Source: Fibrobacter sp. UBA7003
GTDB taxonomy: Bacteria; Fibrobacterota; Fibrobacteria; Fibrobacterales; Fibrobacteraceae
Assembly (NCBI GenBank): GCA_002449765.1
Contig: DJXN01000016.1
Location: 28,737-65,115 of the forward strand
Length of the DNA: 36,379 nucleotides
Direction of reading: 5' to 3'
Below the pieces are notes generated by a model. The model saw only the letters and a list, made by a program, of their open reading frames with translations, did no database searches and had not been told where the DNA came from. The translations under genes and the position numbers were made by a program. Below, piece after piece: positions 29,066-36,379 of the stretch; within the stretch, counting starts at the first letter, position 1; each line of letters starts with the position of its first letter.

Positions 29066-29605
29066 TTATTTACCTGTCTTCTTACCCTGCTTGCGGCGGA
29101 TGATTTCGCCTTCGTACTTGATGCCCTTGCCCTTGTACGGTTCAGGCTTACGGTACTTGCGGATTTCAGCTGCAGCCTGGCCGACCTTCTGCTTGTCGAT
29201 GCCGGAGATGGAAATCTTCAGCGGGTCGACAGCCTTGAGTTCGACGCCTTCCGGAGCCTTGAAAATGACCGGGTGCGAGAAACCGAGCACGAGGTTCAGG
29301 TCCTTGCCCTTCTGTTCCACACGGTAACCAACGCCCACGATTTCGAGGGTCTTCTGGAAGCCCTTCGTGACGCCTTCGACCATGTTGTTGACGAGAGCGC
29401 GGGTGGTGCCATGGATAGCGCGGGTGAACTTCTGATCATCAGGACGGGAGAACGAAAGCTGGTTGCCTTCGAGCTTGATGGAAATGAGTTCGTGGACGTT
29501 CGTCTCGAGCTTGCCCTTCGGGCCTTCCACCTTGATGTTCTGACCATTGACGGCGACTTTCACGCCAGCCGGGATATTGATAATAGCTTTTCCGATACGG
29601 GACAT
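29066..29605 (-). CDS. rplF: 50S ribosomal protein L6
   Basis: A 179-residue L6 starting MSRIGKAIINIPAGVKV. ATG at 29605 is chosen over one 36 bases upstream because it gives the family N-terminus and has GAGG at a suitable distance (TGAGGTAACG ATG). Marks are NMVEGVTKGFQKTLEIVGVGYR (in two parts) and the C-terminal RKPEPYKGKGIKYEGEIIRR. It binds near the sarcin-ricin loop. It starts 7 bases after the rpsH stop. Confidence 0.97.
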   Translation of the reverse strand: MSRIGKAIINIPAGVKVAVNGQNIKVEGPKGKLETNVHELISIKLEGNQLSFSRPDDQKFTRAIHGTTRALVNNMVEGVTKGFQKTLEIVGVGYRVEQKGKDLNLVLGFSHPVIFKAPEGVELKAVDPLKISISGIDKQKVGQAAAEIRKYRKPEPYKGKGIKYEGEIIRRKQGKKTGK

Positions 29606-29612
29606 CGTTACC

Positions 29613-30008
29613 TCACCAGACCTTCGCGACGACTTCGCCACCCACCTTCTGTTCGCGGGCTTCGTGGTCGGTCATCACGCCTTTAGATGTGGAGATGATA
29701 GCAAAGCCGAGGCCATTGCGGACGCGCGGAAGCTTGGCCACGTCAACGTAGTGACGGAGACCAGGCGACGAAATGCGCTGGATGCCTTGGATTGCGGGAA
29801 CGCCGTTGGTGTAGCGGAGCAGGATCTTGAGCATGCCCTGCTTGCCGTCTTCAACGACGACGAACTTCTTGATGAAACCTTTTTCCTGCAGAACGCGAGC
29901 GATTTCACGCTTCAGGTTGCTGGCAGGGATGTCCACCACGGGGAGCTTTGCCTTGCAGGCATTGCGCACGCGGGTGAGCATATCGGCGATAGGATCTGTC
30001 ATTGCCAT
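29613..30008 (-). CDS. rpsH: 30S ribosomal protein S8
   Basis: A 131-residue S8 with the start TDPIADMLTRVRNACKAK and the C-terminal signature GLGFAIISTSKGVMTDHEAR. It binds 16S rRNA helix 21 and, in well-studied bacteria, represses the spc operon through the L5 mRNA; no equivalent site was looked for in detail here. It lies 12 bases after rpsN. Confidence 0.97.
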   Translation of the reverse strand: MAMTDPIADMLTRVRNACKAKLPVVDIPASNLKREIARVLQEKGFIKKFVVVEDGKQGMLKILLRYTNGVPAIQGIQRISSPGLRHYVDVAKLPRVRNGLGFAIISTSKGVMTDHEAREQKVGGEVVAKVW

Positions 30009-30020
30009 TTTATACTCTCC

Positions 30021-30206
30021 TTACCAGGACGACTTTGTGATACCGGGGATTTCGCCGGCGAGTGCCATTTCGCGGAAGCAAATACGGCAAAGGCCAAAGC
30101 GGCGCATAAAGGCGTGCGGCCTACCGCAACGCTTGCAACGGTTATACCCGCGAACGGTATACTTCGGGGTACGCTTGCATTTTTCAATCATTCTTCTGCT
30201 TGCCAT
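30021..30206 (-). CDS. rpsN: 30S ribosomal protein S14, zinc-binding short form
   Basis: A 61-residue type Z S14. Cys24, Cys27, Cys40 and Cys43 ([12 protein letters not shown] and [11 protein letters not shown]) form the zinc site, followed by [11 protein letters not shown]. Zinc-independent long S14 is absent here, and with the zinc form of L36 this shows the cluster uses the C+ set. It follows rplE by 9 bases. Confidence 0.97.
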   Translation of the reverse strand: MASRRMIEKCKRTPKYTVRGYNRCKRCGRPHAFMRRFGLCRICFREMALAGEIPGITKSSW

Positions 30207-30215
30207 GGTATTACC

Positions 30216-30755
30216 TTACTTCCTGAAGGGGAGTCCAAGTTCTTCGAGAAGGGCACGGCCTTCGTCGTCCGTCTTGGCGGAGGTGACGAAAGAGATGTCC
30301 ATACCGAAAGTACGGGAAACCTTATCGATATCGATTTCGACGAAGATCGTCTGTTCCTTGATACCGAGGGTGAAGTTGCCCATTCCATCGAAACCACGAC
30401 GGGCGAGGCCACGGAAGTCGCGGACGCGCGGGAGGTCGATGTTGATGAAACGGAAGAGGAAGTCCCACATGTTGTCGCCATGGAGGGTGACCTTGGCGCC
30501 GATTCCCAGACCTTCGCGGAGGTGGAAGTTGGCGATAGCCTTCTTGGCGGTGGTGACGACGGCCTTCTGACCGGTAATGGCAGTGAGAGTGTCGGCAGCT
30601 TCGTCCAGAATCTTACGGTTCTGGGCAGCGGCGCCCACGCCCATGTTCACCACGATCTTTTCGAGACGCGGGATTTCCATTACGTTCTTGTAGGCAAACT
30701 TTGCTTGCAAGGCCGGAACGACTTTTTCGAGATAGAATTGCTTCATCTGGTTCAT
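30216..30755 (-). CDS. rplE: 50S ribosomal protein L5
   Basis: A 179-residue L5 that binds 5S rRNA and the P-site tRNA. Marks are [56 protein letters not shown] and the C-terminal [20 protein letters not shown]. It follows rplX by 2 bases. Confidence 0.97.
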   Translation of the reverse strand: MNQMKQFYLEKVVPALQAKFAYKNVMEIPRLEKIVVNMGVGAAAQNRKILDEAADTLTAITGQKAVVTTAKKAIANFHLREGLGIGAKVTLHGDNMWDFLFRFINIDLPRVRDFRGLARRGFDGMGNFTLGIKEQTIFVEIDIDKVSRTFGMDISFVTSAKTDDEGRALLEELGLPFRK

Positions 30756-30757
30756 GG

Positions 30758-31057
30758 TTACACAGCCTTTCCAGTCTTGACACTGGTACGAACGCCCTTC
30801 TTACCCTTCTCGCGGACGATGCGGGTACGGACAGGCGTGTTGCCTTCGAGGAGCATCACGTTGGAAATGGCGATAGGCATTTCCTTCTCGATGATGCCGC
30901 CAGTTTGATTGGTCTGGGACGGCTTCTCGTGACGCTTGCAGACGTTGACGCCCGAAACGGTCACCTTGCCATCCTTGACACTGATCACGGTGCCGGTCTT
31001 GCCCTTGTGGGCGCCGGAAATCACCTTGACGTTATCATTCTTCTTGATGTTAGCCAT
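30758..31057 (-). CDS. rplX: 50S ribosomal protein L24
   Basis: A 99-residue L24 with the KOW motif ([19 protein letters not shown]), [19 protein letters not shown] and [14 protein letters not shown]. It is an assembly initiator of the large subunit. The ATG overlaps the rplN stop (TAATG). Confidence 0.97.
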   Translation of the reverse strand: MANIKKNDNVKVISGAHKGKTGTVISVKDGKVTVSGVNVCKRHEKPSQTNQTGGIIEKEMPIAISNVMLLEGNTPVRTRIVREKGKKGVRTSVKTGKAV

Positions 31058-31425
31058 TAGAGAACCTCAGGTGCGAGGGAGATGATCTTCATGTAATTTT
31101 TTTCGCGGAGCTCACGAGCCACCGGTCCAAAAATACGGGTTCCGCGCGGTTCACCATCCTTGGTGATGAGAACCACAGCGTTGTCCGAGAAACGAATGAA
31201 CGTTCCGTCCGGACGAGCGATTTCTTTGCGTGTGCGCACGACGACGGCGTCGGCCACGGAACCCTTCTTCACCTTGCTCTGGGGGATAGCGTCTTTAACG
31301 GCTACCTTGATGACATCACCGATGCTAGCATAGCGACGGTTGGTGCCACCCAAAACACGGATGCAGGCGACTTCCTTGGCTCCACTGTTGTCAGCCACGA
31401 CGAGTCTGGTTTCTTCTTGAATCAT
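31057..31425 (-). CDS. rplN: 50S ribosomal protein L14
   Basis: A 122-residue L14 starting [19 protein letters not shown] with [20 protein letters not shown] and [20 protein letters not shown]. It contributes to an intersubunit bridge. It is 21 bases after rpsQ, one of the larger gaps in the cluster. Confidence 0.97.
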   Translation of the reverse strand: MIQEETRLVVADNSGAKEVACIRVLGGTNRRYASIGDVIKVAVKDAIPQSKVKKGSVADAVVVRTRKEIARPDGTFIRFSDNAVVLITKDGEPRGTRIFGPVARELREKNYMKIISLAPEVL

Positions 31426-31446
31426 AATTCGCCTTACTCCAGAATT

Positions 31447-31701
31447 TTACTTCTTCTTTTCCACGATACGGACGAGGCGCCAGCGCTTCGTCGCGGACAG
31501 CGGACGGGTTTCCATGATTTCCACCAGGTCGCCCTCACCCGCTTCGTTGTTTTCGTCGTGGGCCTTGAGCTTCTTGGTGGTGGTCATGATCTTGTTGTAC
31601 ATCGGGTGACGCTTGCGGTTTTCGACCACAACCGTGATAGTCTTGTCCATCTTGTCAGATGAAACAACACCCTGCTTGACTTTACGAAGGTTTCTATCCA
31701 T
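31447..31701 (-). CDS. rpsQ: 30S ribosomal protein S17
   Basis: An 84-residue S17 with the family pattern [20 protein letters not shown], then [19 protein letters not shown] and [20 protein letters not shown]. It binds 16S rRNA in early assembly. It is 17 bases after rpmC. Confidence 0.97.
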   Translation of the reverse strand: MDRNLRKVKQGVVSSDKMDKTITVVVENRKRHPMYNKIMTTTKKLKAHDENNEAGEGDLVEIMETRPLSATKRWRLVRIVEKKK

Positions 31702-31718
31702 TTCCTGCTCCTGCCGGC

Positions 31719-31910
31719 TTATGCCTTGGCCTTTTCGCTGAGGATGGTCTTGATACGGGCGATGTCCTTGCGGGTCGCACGGATCACAGAGGGTTTTTCC
31801 AAATTACCGAGCTTCGCAGTCATGCGGTAATTGAACAAATCGAGATTCAACTGAGCCAGTTTTTCCTTGAGCTGGTCAACGCCCAGTTCCTTCAATTCAC
31901 GTGCTTTCAT
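31719..31910 (-). CDS. rpmC: 50S ribosomal protein L29
   Basis: A 63-residue L29 ([40 protein letters not shown], then [13 protein letters not shown]). ATG at 31910 is preferred to an in-frame upstream ATG at 31940 because it shares a base with the rplP stop (TAATG) and yields the normal N-terminus. It lies at the exit tunnel near L23. Confidence 0.96.
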   Translation of the reverse strand: MKARELKELGVDQLKEKLAQLNLDLFNYRMTAKLGNLEKPSVIRATRKDIARIKTILSEKAKA

Positions 31911-32323
31911 TAGATCTCCGATTCTTCGATGATTTTGCATTTGAGGGGGAGCTTCTGCGAGGCGACATGGAGGGCTTCCATGGCGAGTTCGCGTTCGACA
32001 CCGCCCATTTCGAAAATGATACGGCCCGGGAGGATCACGGCGACCCAGAATTCCACGGCGCCCTTACCCTTACCCATACGGGCTTCGGCAGGGTGACGGG
32101 TGATGGGCTTGTCGGGGAACACGCGGATCCACACGCGACCGCCGCGCTTGATCTTACGGGTCATGGCGATACGAGCCGCTTCGATCTGGCGAGCCGTCAG
32201 CCAGCACTTTTCAAGAGCCTGAATGCCGAATTCGCCGAAGGCCATGGTATTGCCGCGGGAAGCGACACCCTTCATGCGGCCTTTCATCTGCTTACGATGT
32301 AATGTTCTTTTAGGACTCAGCAT
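31910..32323 (-). CDS. rplP: 50S ribosomal protein L16
   Basis: A 137-residue L16 starting [20 protein letters not shown] with [20 protein letters not shown] and [20 protein letters not shown] and [20 protein letters not shown]. It shapes the A-site tRNA region. It begins 1 base after the rpsC stop. Confidence 0.97.
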   Translation of the reverse strand: MLSPKRTLHRKQMKGRMKGVASRGNTMAFGEFGIQALEKCWLTARQIEAARIAMTRKIKRGGRVWIRVFPDKPITRHPAEARMGKGKGAVEFWVAVILPGRIIFEMGGVERELAMEALHVASQKLPLKCKIIEESEI

Positions 32324-32324
32324 A

Positions 32325-32984
32325 TTACTTCTCTCTCTTGTTGTCGTTCATGACATCCTTGCCGATCTTTTCGCCGTGCATGATCCACACCTTGATACCG
32401 ATGGCACCATAGACGGTCTTAGCAATGGAAGTCGCGTAGTCGATGTCGGCACGGAGAGTGTGCAGAGGCACGCGGCCTTCGGCATACTTCTCGACGCGGG
32501 CGATTTCGGCACCGCCGAGGCGGCCACCGCACTGCACCTTGATGCCTTCCACACCCATGCGCATGGCGCTCTGGATGGCGCGCTTCATGGCGCGGCGGAA
32601 GGAAATACGCTTTTCGAGCTGACGGGCGATGTTTTCGGCGACGAGCTTAGCATCCGTTTCCGGGCGCTTGATCTCGTGGACGCTGATAAAGATTTCCTTA
32701 CCGGTGAGGAACTGGAGTTCGCCCTTGACGCGTTCCAGCTCTTCGCCCTTCTTACCGATGACGATACCCGGGCGGGCGGTAAAGAGGTTCACGTTCACCT
32801 TCTTGACGGTGCGTTCGATGCCGACCTTGGAGAGGGAGGCATGTTCGAAACGCTTCATCAGGTAGCGACGGAGCACGATGTCTTCATAGAGAAGATCGGC
32901 AAAGTTGTCTTCGGCATACCACTTGGATTCCCAACCGCGGATAACGCCAAGACGAAGACCATTGGGATGAGTTTTGTGACCCAT
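32325..32984 (-). CDS. rpsC: 30S ribosomal protein S3
   Basis: A 219-residue S3 starting [20 protein letters not shown], with the KH domain [15 protein letters not shown] and the C-terminal domain signature ([39 protein letters not shown]). It forms part of the mRNA entry channel. It follows rplV by 2 bases. Confidence 0.97.
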   Translation of the reverse strand: MGHKTHPNGLRLGVIRGWESKWYAEDNFADLLYEDIVLRRYLMKRFEHASLSKVGIERTVKKVNVNLFTARPGIVIGKKGEELERVKGELQFLTGKEIFISVHEIKRPETDAKLVAENIARQLEKRISFRRAMKRAIQSAMRMGVEGIKVQCGGRLGGAEIARVEKYAEGRVPLHTLRADIDYATSIAKTVYGAIGIKVWIMHGEKIGKDVMNDNKREK

Positions 32985-32986
32985 TG

Positions 32987-33337
32987 TTATTTCTCCTTGT
33001 CTGCGACGACGACGGTGATGTGGGAGAGCGGCTTCTCGATGCGGAAGGCGCGACCCTGGGAACGCGGGTGGATACGCTTCATGATGGTGCCACCATCGGC
33101 AGTGATAGTCTTGACCACGAGTTCCTCGGCGGAAACCGGGGCGGCAGACTTCTGCTTGAAGTTGGCGACAGCGGACTTGAGGGCGTTCTCGACGAGCGGG
33201 GCACCCTTGGTCTGCGTGTGCAGGATGGAGAGCATCGCGAAGGCTTCGTCGACGGACTTGCCACGGACGAGGTCGACAACGCGACGGAGCTTGCGAACGC
33301 CGTAGCGGACGTTTTTCACTTTAGCAACAGCTTGCAT
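32987..33337 (-). CDS. rplV: 50S ribosomal protein L22
   Basis: A 116-residue L22 with [32 protein letters not shown] segment (ALKSAVANF) and [20 protein letters not shown]. Its extended loop lines the exit tunnel, where macrolide-resistance changes occur in other bacteria. The ATG overlaps the rpsS stop (TAATG). Confidence 0.97.
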   Translation of the reverse strand: MQAVAKVKNVRYGVRKLRRVVDLVRGKSVDEAFAMLSILHTQTKGAPLVENALKSAVANFKQKSAAPVSAEELVVKTITADGGTIMKRIHPRSQGRAFRIEKPLSHITVVVADKEK

Positions 33338-33618
33338 TATTTCTTGCCTCCAGCAGTTTCGGTCTTGCGATGGCCACGGAACGTACGAGTCATAGCGAAT
33401 TCGCCGAGCTTATGGCCAACCATGTTTTCGGAGACATAGACCGGCAGGAACTGCTTGCCGTTGTACACGGAGAACGTAAGTCCGACCATGTCCGGAACGA
33501 TTGTGGAACGACGGGACCAGGTCTTGATCGGCTGCTTCTTGTCGGAGCCAGCCATAGCCTGGGCTTTGCTGAGAACGTGGGAATCCACGAACGCACCTTT
33601 CTTAAGGGATCTCGACAT
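33337..33618 (-). CDS. rpsS: 30S ribosomal protein S19
   Basis: A 93-residue S19: [20 protein letters not shown], then [20 protein letters not shown] and [20 protein letters not shown]. It is in the head of the small subunit beside S13. It follows rplB by 3 bases. Confidence 0.97.
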   Translation of the reverse strand: MSRSLKKGAFVDSHVLSKAQAMAGSDKKQPIKTWSRRSTIVPDMVGLTFSVYNGKQFLPVYVSENMVGHKLGEFAMTRTFRGHRKTETAGGKK

Positions 33619-33621
33619 GAA

Positions 33622-34452
33622 TTAGGCCCTCTTCTGACGACGGCGCACGATGTACTTATCGGTACGCTTATTGTTACGAGTTTTGGCACCCTTGGAGTTC
33701 TTGCCCCAGGGAGAGCACGGATGACGACCACCAGAGGTACGTCCTTCACCACCACCGAGCGGGTGGTCGACCGGGTTCATCACGACACCGCGGACGGAGG
33801 GACGCTTGCCGAGCCAGCGGGAACGACCGGCAGAGCCCGAGGATTCATTCATGTGGTCGATGTTGGAAACCTGGCCCACGACAGCGAGGCAGTCTTCGGA
33901 GATGAAGCGAACTTCACCGCTCGGAAGCTTGACCTGGCAGAGCTTGCCATCCTTAGCAACGAGTTCGGCAGCGGCACCGGCGGAGCGGACCAGCTGTGCA
34001 CCCTTGCCGGGCTTGAGCTCAATGTTATGGATCATGGTGTTCAGCGGAATATCGCGGATCGGGAGAGCGTTACCGATGCGGAACTCGGCACCTTCGCCGG
34101 AGTTCAGCACGTCGCCGACCTTGATGTCGGCCGGGGCGACGATGTAGCAGCGCTTGCCGTTCTGGTACTTGACCAGGGCGATACGTGCGGAACGGTTCGG
34201 ATCGTACTCGATCGTCTCGACAGTGCAGGGGATACCCGCAAACTTGCGCTTGAAGTCGATGATACGGTACAGCTTCTTGTGACCACCACCGCGACGGCGG
34301 GAAGTGATTTCACCGACGTTGTTACGGCCGGAGCTGCTCTTGATGCCCTCAGTGAGGGGCTTGTACGGCTTTTCCGCAGTGATTTCCTTGCGGTCACCAA
34401 TCTGCTTGTAACGCAGAGTCGGGGTAAGCGGGCGATAAGATTTCAGACCCAT
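33622..34452 (-). CDS. rplB: 50S ribosomal protein L2
   Basis: A 276-residue L2 needed for peptidyl transfer and subunit joining. Marks are [40 protein letters not shown] and the C-terminal [20 protein letters not shown] with the His of the peptidyl transferase region ([10 protein letters not shown]). It follows rplW by 2 bases. Confidence 0.98.
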   Translation of the reverse strand: MGLKSYRPLTPTLRYKQIGDRKEITAEKPYKPLTEGIKSSSGRNNVGEITSRRRGGGHKKLYRIIDFKRKFAGIPCTVETIEYDPNRSARIALVKYQNGKRCYIVAPADIKVGDVLNSGEGAEFRIGNALPIRDIPLNTMIHNIELKPGKGAQLVRSAGAAAELVAKDGKLCQVKLPSGEVRFISEDCLAVVGQVSNIDHMNESSGSAGRSRWLGKRPSVRGVVMNPVDHPLGGGEGRTSGGRHPCSPWGKNSKGAKTRNNKRTDKYIVRRRQKRA

Positions 34453-34454
34453 GA

Positions 34455-34757
34455 TTATACTCCTTCGAACTCGGCAATCTTTTGCCCGGCCTTCAGTGTG
34501 ATGTAGGCCTTCTTCCAGTTGGGTTTCTTGCCAGCAGCCATGCGCCTGCGAACAATCTTGCCGCGGTTGATCAACGTGTTGACCGAAGCGACCTTCACAT
34601 CAAAACGCTTTTCGATAGCGGCCTTGATGTCGTCCTTGCTAGCGTCCAAGGCAACCTTGAAAACATACTTGTGCACATCGTTACGCGGATTCACCATGTT
34701 CTTCATGGTTTCTTCGGTCACGTGCGGAGCAATGAGGATTTCGTGAATTTCCTTCAT
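34455..34757 (-). CDS. rplW: 50S ribosomal protein L23
   Basis: A 100-residue L23 with [33 protein letters not shown] and [20 protein letters not shown]. It stands at the exit tunnel and is the docking site for trigger factor and SRP; trigger factor is also encoded in this window. The ATG overlaps the rplD stop. Confidence 0.96.
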   Translation of the reverse strand: MKEIHEILIAPHVTEETMKNMVNPRNDVHKYVFKVALDASKDDIKAAIEKRFDVKVASVNTLINRGKIVRRRMAAGKKPNWKKAYITLKAGQKIAEFEGV

Positions 34758-35377
34758 TAGCGGCCTCCTTCAAGTTCCGCGAGAGCGGCCTGAGAGATGA
34801 CAACGTTGTTTGCACGGACGATGTCGTAGGTGTTGACATCTTCGACGCGGGCGCAACGGCACCAAGGAATGTTGTTAGAGGAGAGGTAAAGGTTCTGATC
34901 CTTCACGCTCACGACAAAGAGAACGTTGCGCTGTTCGATACCGGACTTGGTAAGAACGGCGAGCAGGTCCTTGGTCTTCGGGGCATCGAAGCTGAGGGCT
35001 TCGAACACCTGGACCTTTCCTTCCTTGGCCTTGTCGGCGAGGGCGGAACGGAACGCGATCTTCTTGACCTTCTTGTTCACCTTTTCGAAGTAGTCGTGGG
35101 ACTTCGGACCGTGGGCCTTGGCACCACGCACCCACACGGCGGAGGTGTTCTGACCGGCACGGGCGCGACCAGTACCCTTCTGCTTCCACGGCTTCTGGCC
35201 ACCGCCGCTAACTTCACCCTTGGTCTTGGTCTTGGCGGTGCCCTGGCGGTTGTTGTTCAGGATAGCCTTGATGTGAAGGTACATGCAGACCTTGTTGACT
35301 TCCTGGTCGAACATAGCCGGGAGCTGGATATCATTCTTAAAATCGCCTGTTGCGGCGAAAAGCTTTGCACTAGCCAT
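34757..35377 (-). CDS. rplD: 50S ribosomal protein L4
   Basis: A 206-residue L4 with the tunnel loop GQNTSAVWVRGAKAHGPKSH and KKIAFRSALADKAKEGKVQV. In other bacteria L4 autoregulates the S10 operon. The ATG overlaps the rplC stop (TAATG). Confidence 0.96.
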   Translation of the reverse strand: MASAKLFAATGDFKNDIQLPAMFDQEVNKVCMYLHIKAILNNNRQGTAKTKTKGEVSGGGQKPWKQKGTGRARAGQNTSAVWVRGAKAHGPKSHDYFEKVNKKVKKIAFRSALADKAKEGKVQVFEALSFDAPKTKDLLAVLTKSGIEQRNVLFVVSVKDQNLYLSSNNIPWCRCARVEDVNTYDIVRANNVVISQAALAELEGGR

Positions 35378-35994
35378 TAGTCTTTCCTCACCACGATAAT
35401 GCTGTTCTTCGGGCCCGGGACAGCGCCGCGGACGAAGATCAGGTTGCGGTCGCCATCAACTTTGACGACCTGGAGGTGCTTGACGGTCACTTTCTTGTTG
35501 CCGTATTGACCAGGCATACGCTTGCCCGGGAACACGCGGCCCGGATAGGAGTGAGCGGAGGTACCGCCCGGTTCACGCATGTTGTGCGTGCCATGGGAGC
35601 GGGGACCGCTGTGGAAACCGTGGCGCTTGATGGCACCAGAGAAACCGTGACCCTTGGAAATGCCGGAAACGTTCACCATCTTTGCATCGGCGAAGTCAGC
35701 GGCACCGAATTCCTTGCCAACCGGCCAGGATTCGAGATCAGCTACGTCAAATTCGGCGAGGTGTTCACGAACAGCAACGTCAGCCTTCTTGAAGTGGCCG
35801 ATTTCAGCCTTGTTGGCACGCTGTTCCTTCTTGAGACCAAAGCCGATCTGGACGGCAGTGTAACCGTCCTTTTCTTCTGTCTTGTGGCAAACGACCACGC
35901 ACGGACCGGCTTCGAGAACCGTTACAGGGACGCATTCGCCCTGTTCCGTGAACACTTGGGTCATTCCCAACTTCTTTGCGAGAATACCGTTCAT
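35377..35994 (-). CDS. rplC: 50S ribosomal protein L3
   Basis: A 205-residue L3 starting MNGILAKKLGMTQVFTEQGE. ATG at 35994, 4 bases after the rpsJ stop, is preferred to one 45 bases upstream inside rpsJ. Marks are GFSGAIKRHGFHSGPRSHGT, and RVFPGKRMPGQYGNKKVTVK. It helps form the peptidyl transferase centre. Confidence 0.97.
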   Translation of the reverse strand: MNGILAKKLGMTQVFTEQGECVPVTVLEAGPCVVVCHKTEEKDGYTAVQIGFGLKKEQRANKAEIGHFKKADVAVREHLAEFDVADLESWPVGKEFGAADFADAKMVNVSGISKGHGFSGAIKRHGFHSGPRSHGTHNMREPGGTSAHSYPGRVFPGKRMPGQYGNKKVTVKHLQVVKVDGDRNLIFVRGAVPGPKNSIIVVRKD

Positions 35995-35998
35995 TGTA

Positions 35999-36307
35999 TT
36001 AGACCTTAATTTCGACTTCGACACCAGCCGGCAAGTCAAGTTTCATGAGGGAATCAACAGTTTGCGGCGTAGCATCGAGGATGTCGATCAGACGCTTGTG
36101 CGTACGGGATTCAAACTGTTCACGAGAAGTCTTGTCGATATGCGGAGAGCGGAGCACCGTATACTTCTGGACTTTCGTCGGGAGGGGGATGGGTCCCGCA
36201 ATGCGGGCACCCGTTTGCTTAGCTGTATTCACGATGTCTTGAGCGGAGCGGTCGATCATACGATGGTCGAAGCTCTTCAAGCGAATACGGATGCGTTCAC
36301 CAGCCAT
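35999..36307 (-). CDS. rpsJ: 30S ribosomal protein S10 (NusE)
   Basis: A 102-residue S10 with [40 protein letters not shown] and [19 protein letters not shown]. It is part of the head of the small subunit and, as NusE, joins transcription antitermination complexes. It starts 9 bases after the tuf stop with GGAATAATC as leader. Confidence 0.97.
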   Translation of the reverse strand: MAGERIRIRLKSFDHRMIDRSAQDIVNTAKQTGARIAGPIPLPTKVQKYTVLRSPHIDKTSREQFESRTHKRLIDILDATPQTVDSLMKLDLPAGVEVEIKV

Positions 36308-36316
36308 GATTATTCC

Positions 36317-36379
36317 TTACTTGATGATTTCGGTGACGGAGCCAGCACCAACAGTACGGCCACCTTCGCGGATAGCGAA
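36317..36379 (-). CDS. tuf: Elongation factor Tu, C-terminal end (partial)
   Basis: The minus strand reads FAIREGGRTVGAGSVTEIIK and then TAA at 36317, the end of the last beta-barrel domain of EF-Tu; the rest lies beyond the right edge. The usual GVV at this place is GSV. Its position directly before rpsJ is the common arrangement (str operon followed by the S10 operon). Confidence 0.93.
   Translation of the reverse strand, partial: FAIREGGRTVGAGSVTEIIK

Overview
The window looks like chromosomal DNA from a Fibrobacter-type bacterium (Fibrobacterota, FCB group). Pointers are a collagen-like lipoprotein, a giant CUB-repeat secreted protein with a Fibrobacter/Bacteroidota-like tail, a second surface-protein fragment with a FlgD-like C-terminus, and Bacteroidota-style promoter elements (TTG, about 20 bases, TAnnTTTG) before several genes. 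The taxon is inferred from style, not from a database match.

Left part (1-11944): a collagen-like lipoprotein gene running off the left edge (-); an ABC-F ATPase (+); a 2182-residue secreted protein of nine CUB-like and eight InlB-B-like modules (-) followed 11 bases later by an overlooked 42-codon gene; a 5'-truncated surface-protein gene (-) that stops at a second, diverged copy of the last 118 codons (stop included) of the ABC-F gene (+); a YggS-type PLP-binding protein (-); and an orphan membrane protein (-). The duplicated ABC-F tail flanks the surface-protein cassette, so this stretch looks like an accessory insertion or a recombination product.

Middle part (11979-23521): the protein quality-control operon tig-clpP-clpX-lon (-) ending in a strong terminator; a tRNA-Leu(UAG) just upstream of tig; a class I methyltransferase (-); and a small envelope-polysaccharide module with a Wzx-like flippase (+) convergent with, and overlapping, a Wza-like / Wzz-like / polymerase-like operon (-). 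No glycosyltransferase lies in the window.

Right part (23484-36379): the merged S10-spc-alpha ribosomal protein cluster on the minus strand, from the 3' end of tuf through rpsJ, rplC, rplD, rplW, rplB, rpsS, rplV, rpsC, rplP, rpmC, rpsQ, rplN, rplX, rplE, rpsN, rpsH, rplF, rplR, rpsE, rpmD, rplO, secY, infA, rpmJ, rpsM, rpsK, rpoA and rplQ, closed by a hairpin terminator. Gaps are 0-25 bases and many stop/start codons overlap (TAATG or TAGTG). rpsD, adk and map, often found in this cluster, are absent from it. Most of the window is housekeeping. The parts most worth a second look are the 42-codon gene, the CUB-repeat protein, the duplicated ABC-F tail, and the promoter elements that sit so close to start codons that leaderless transcripts are likely.
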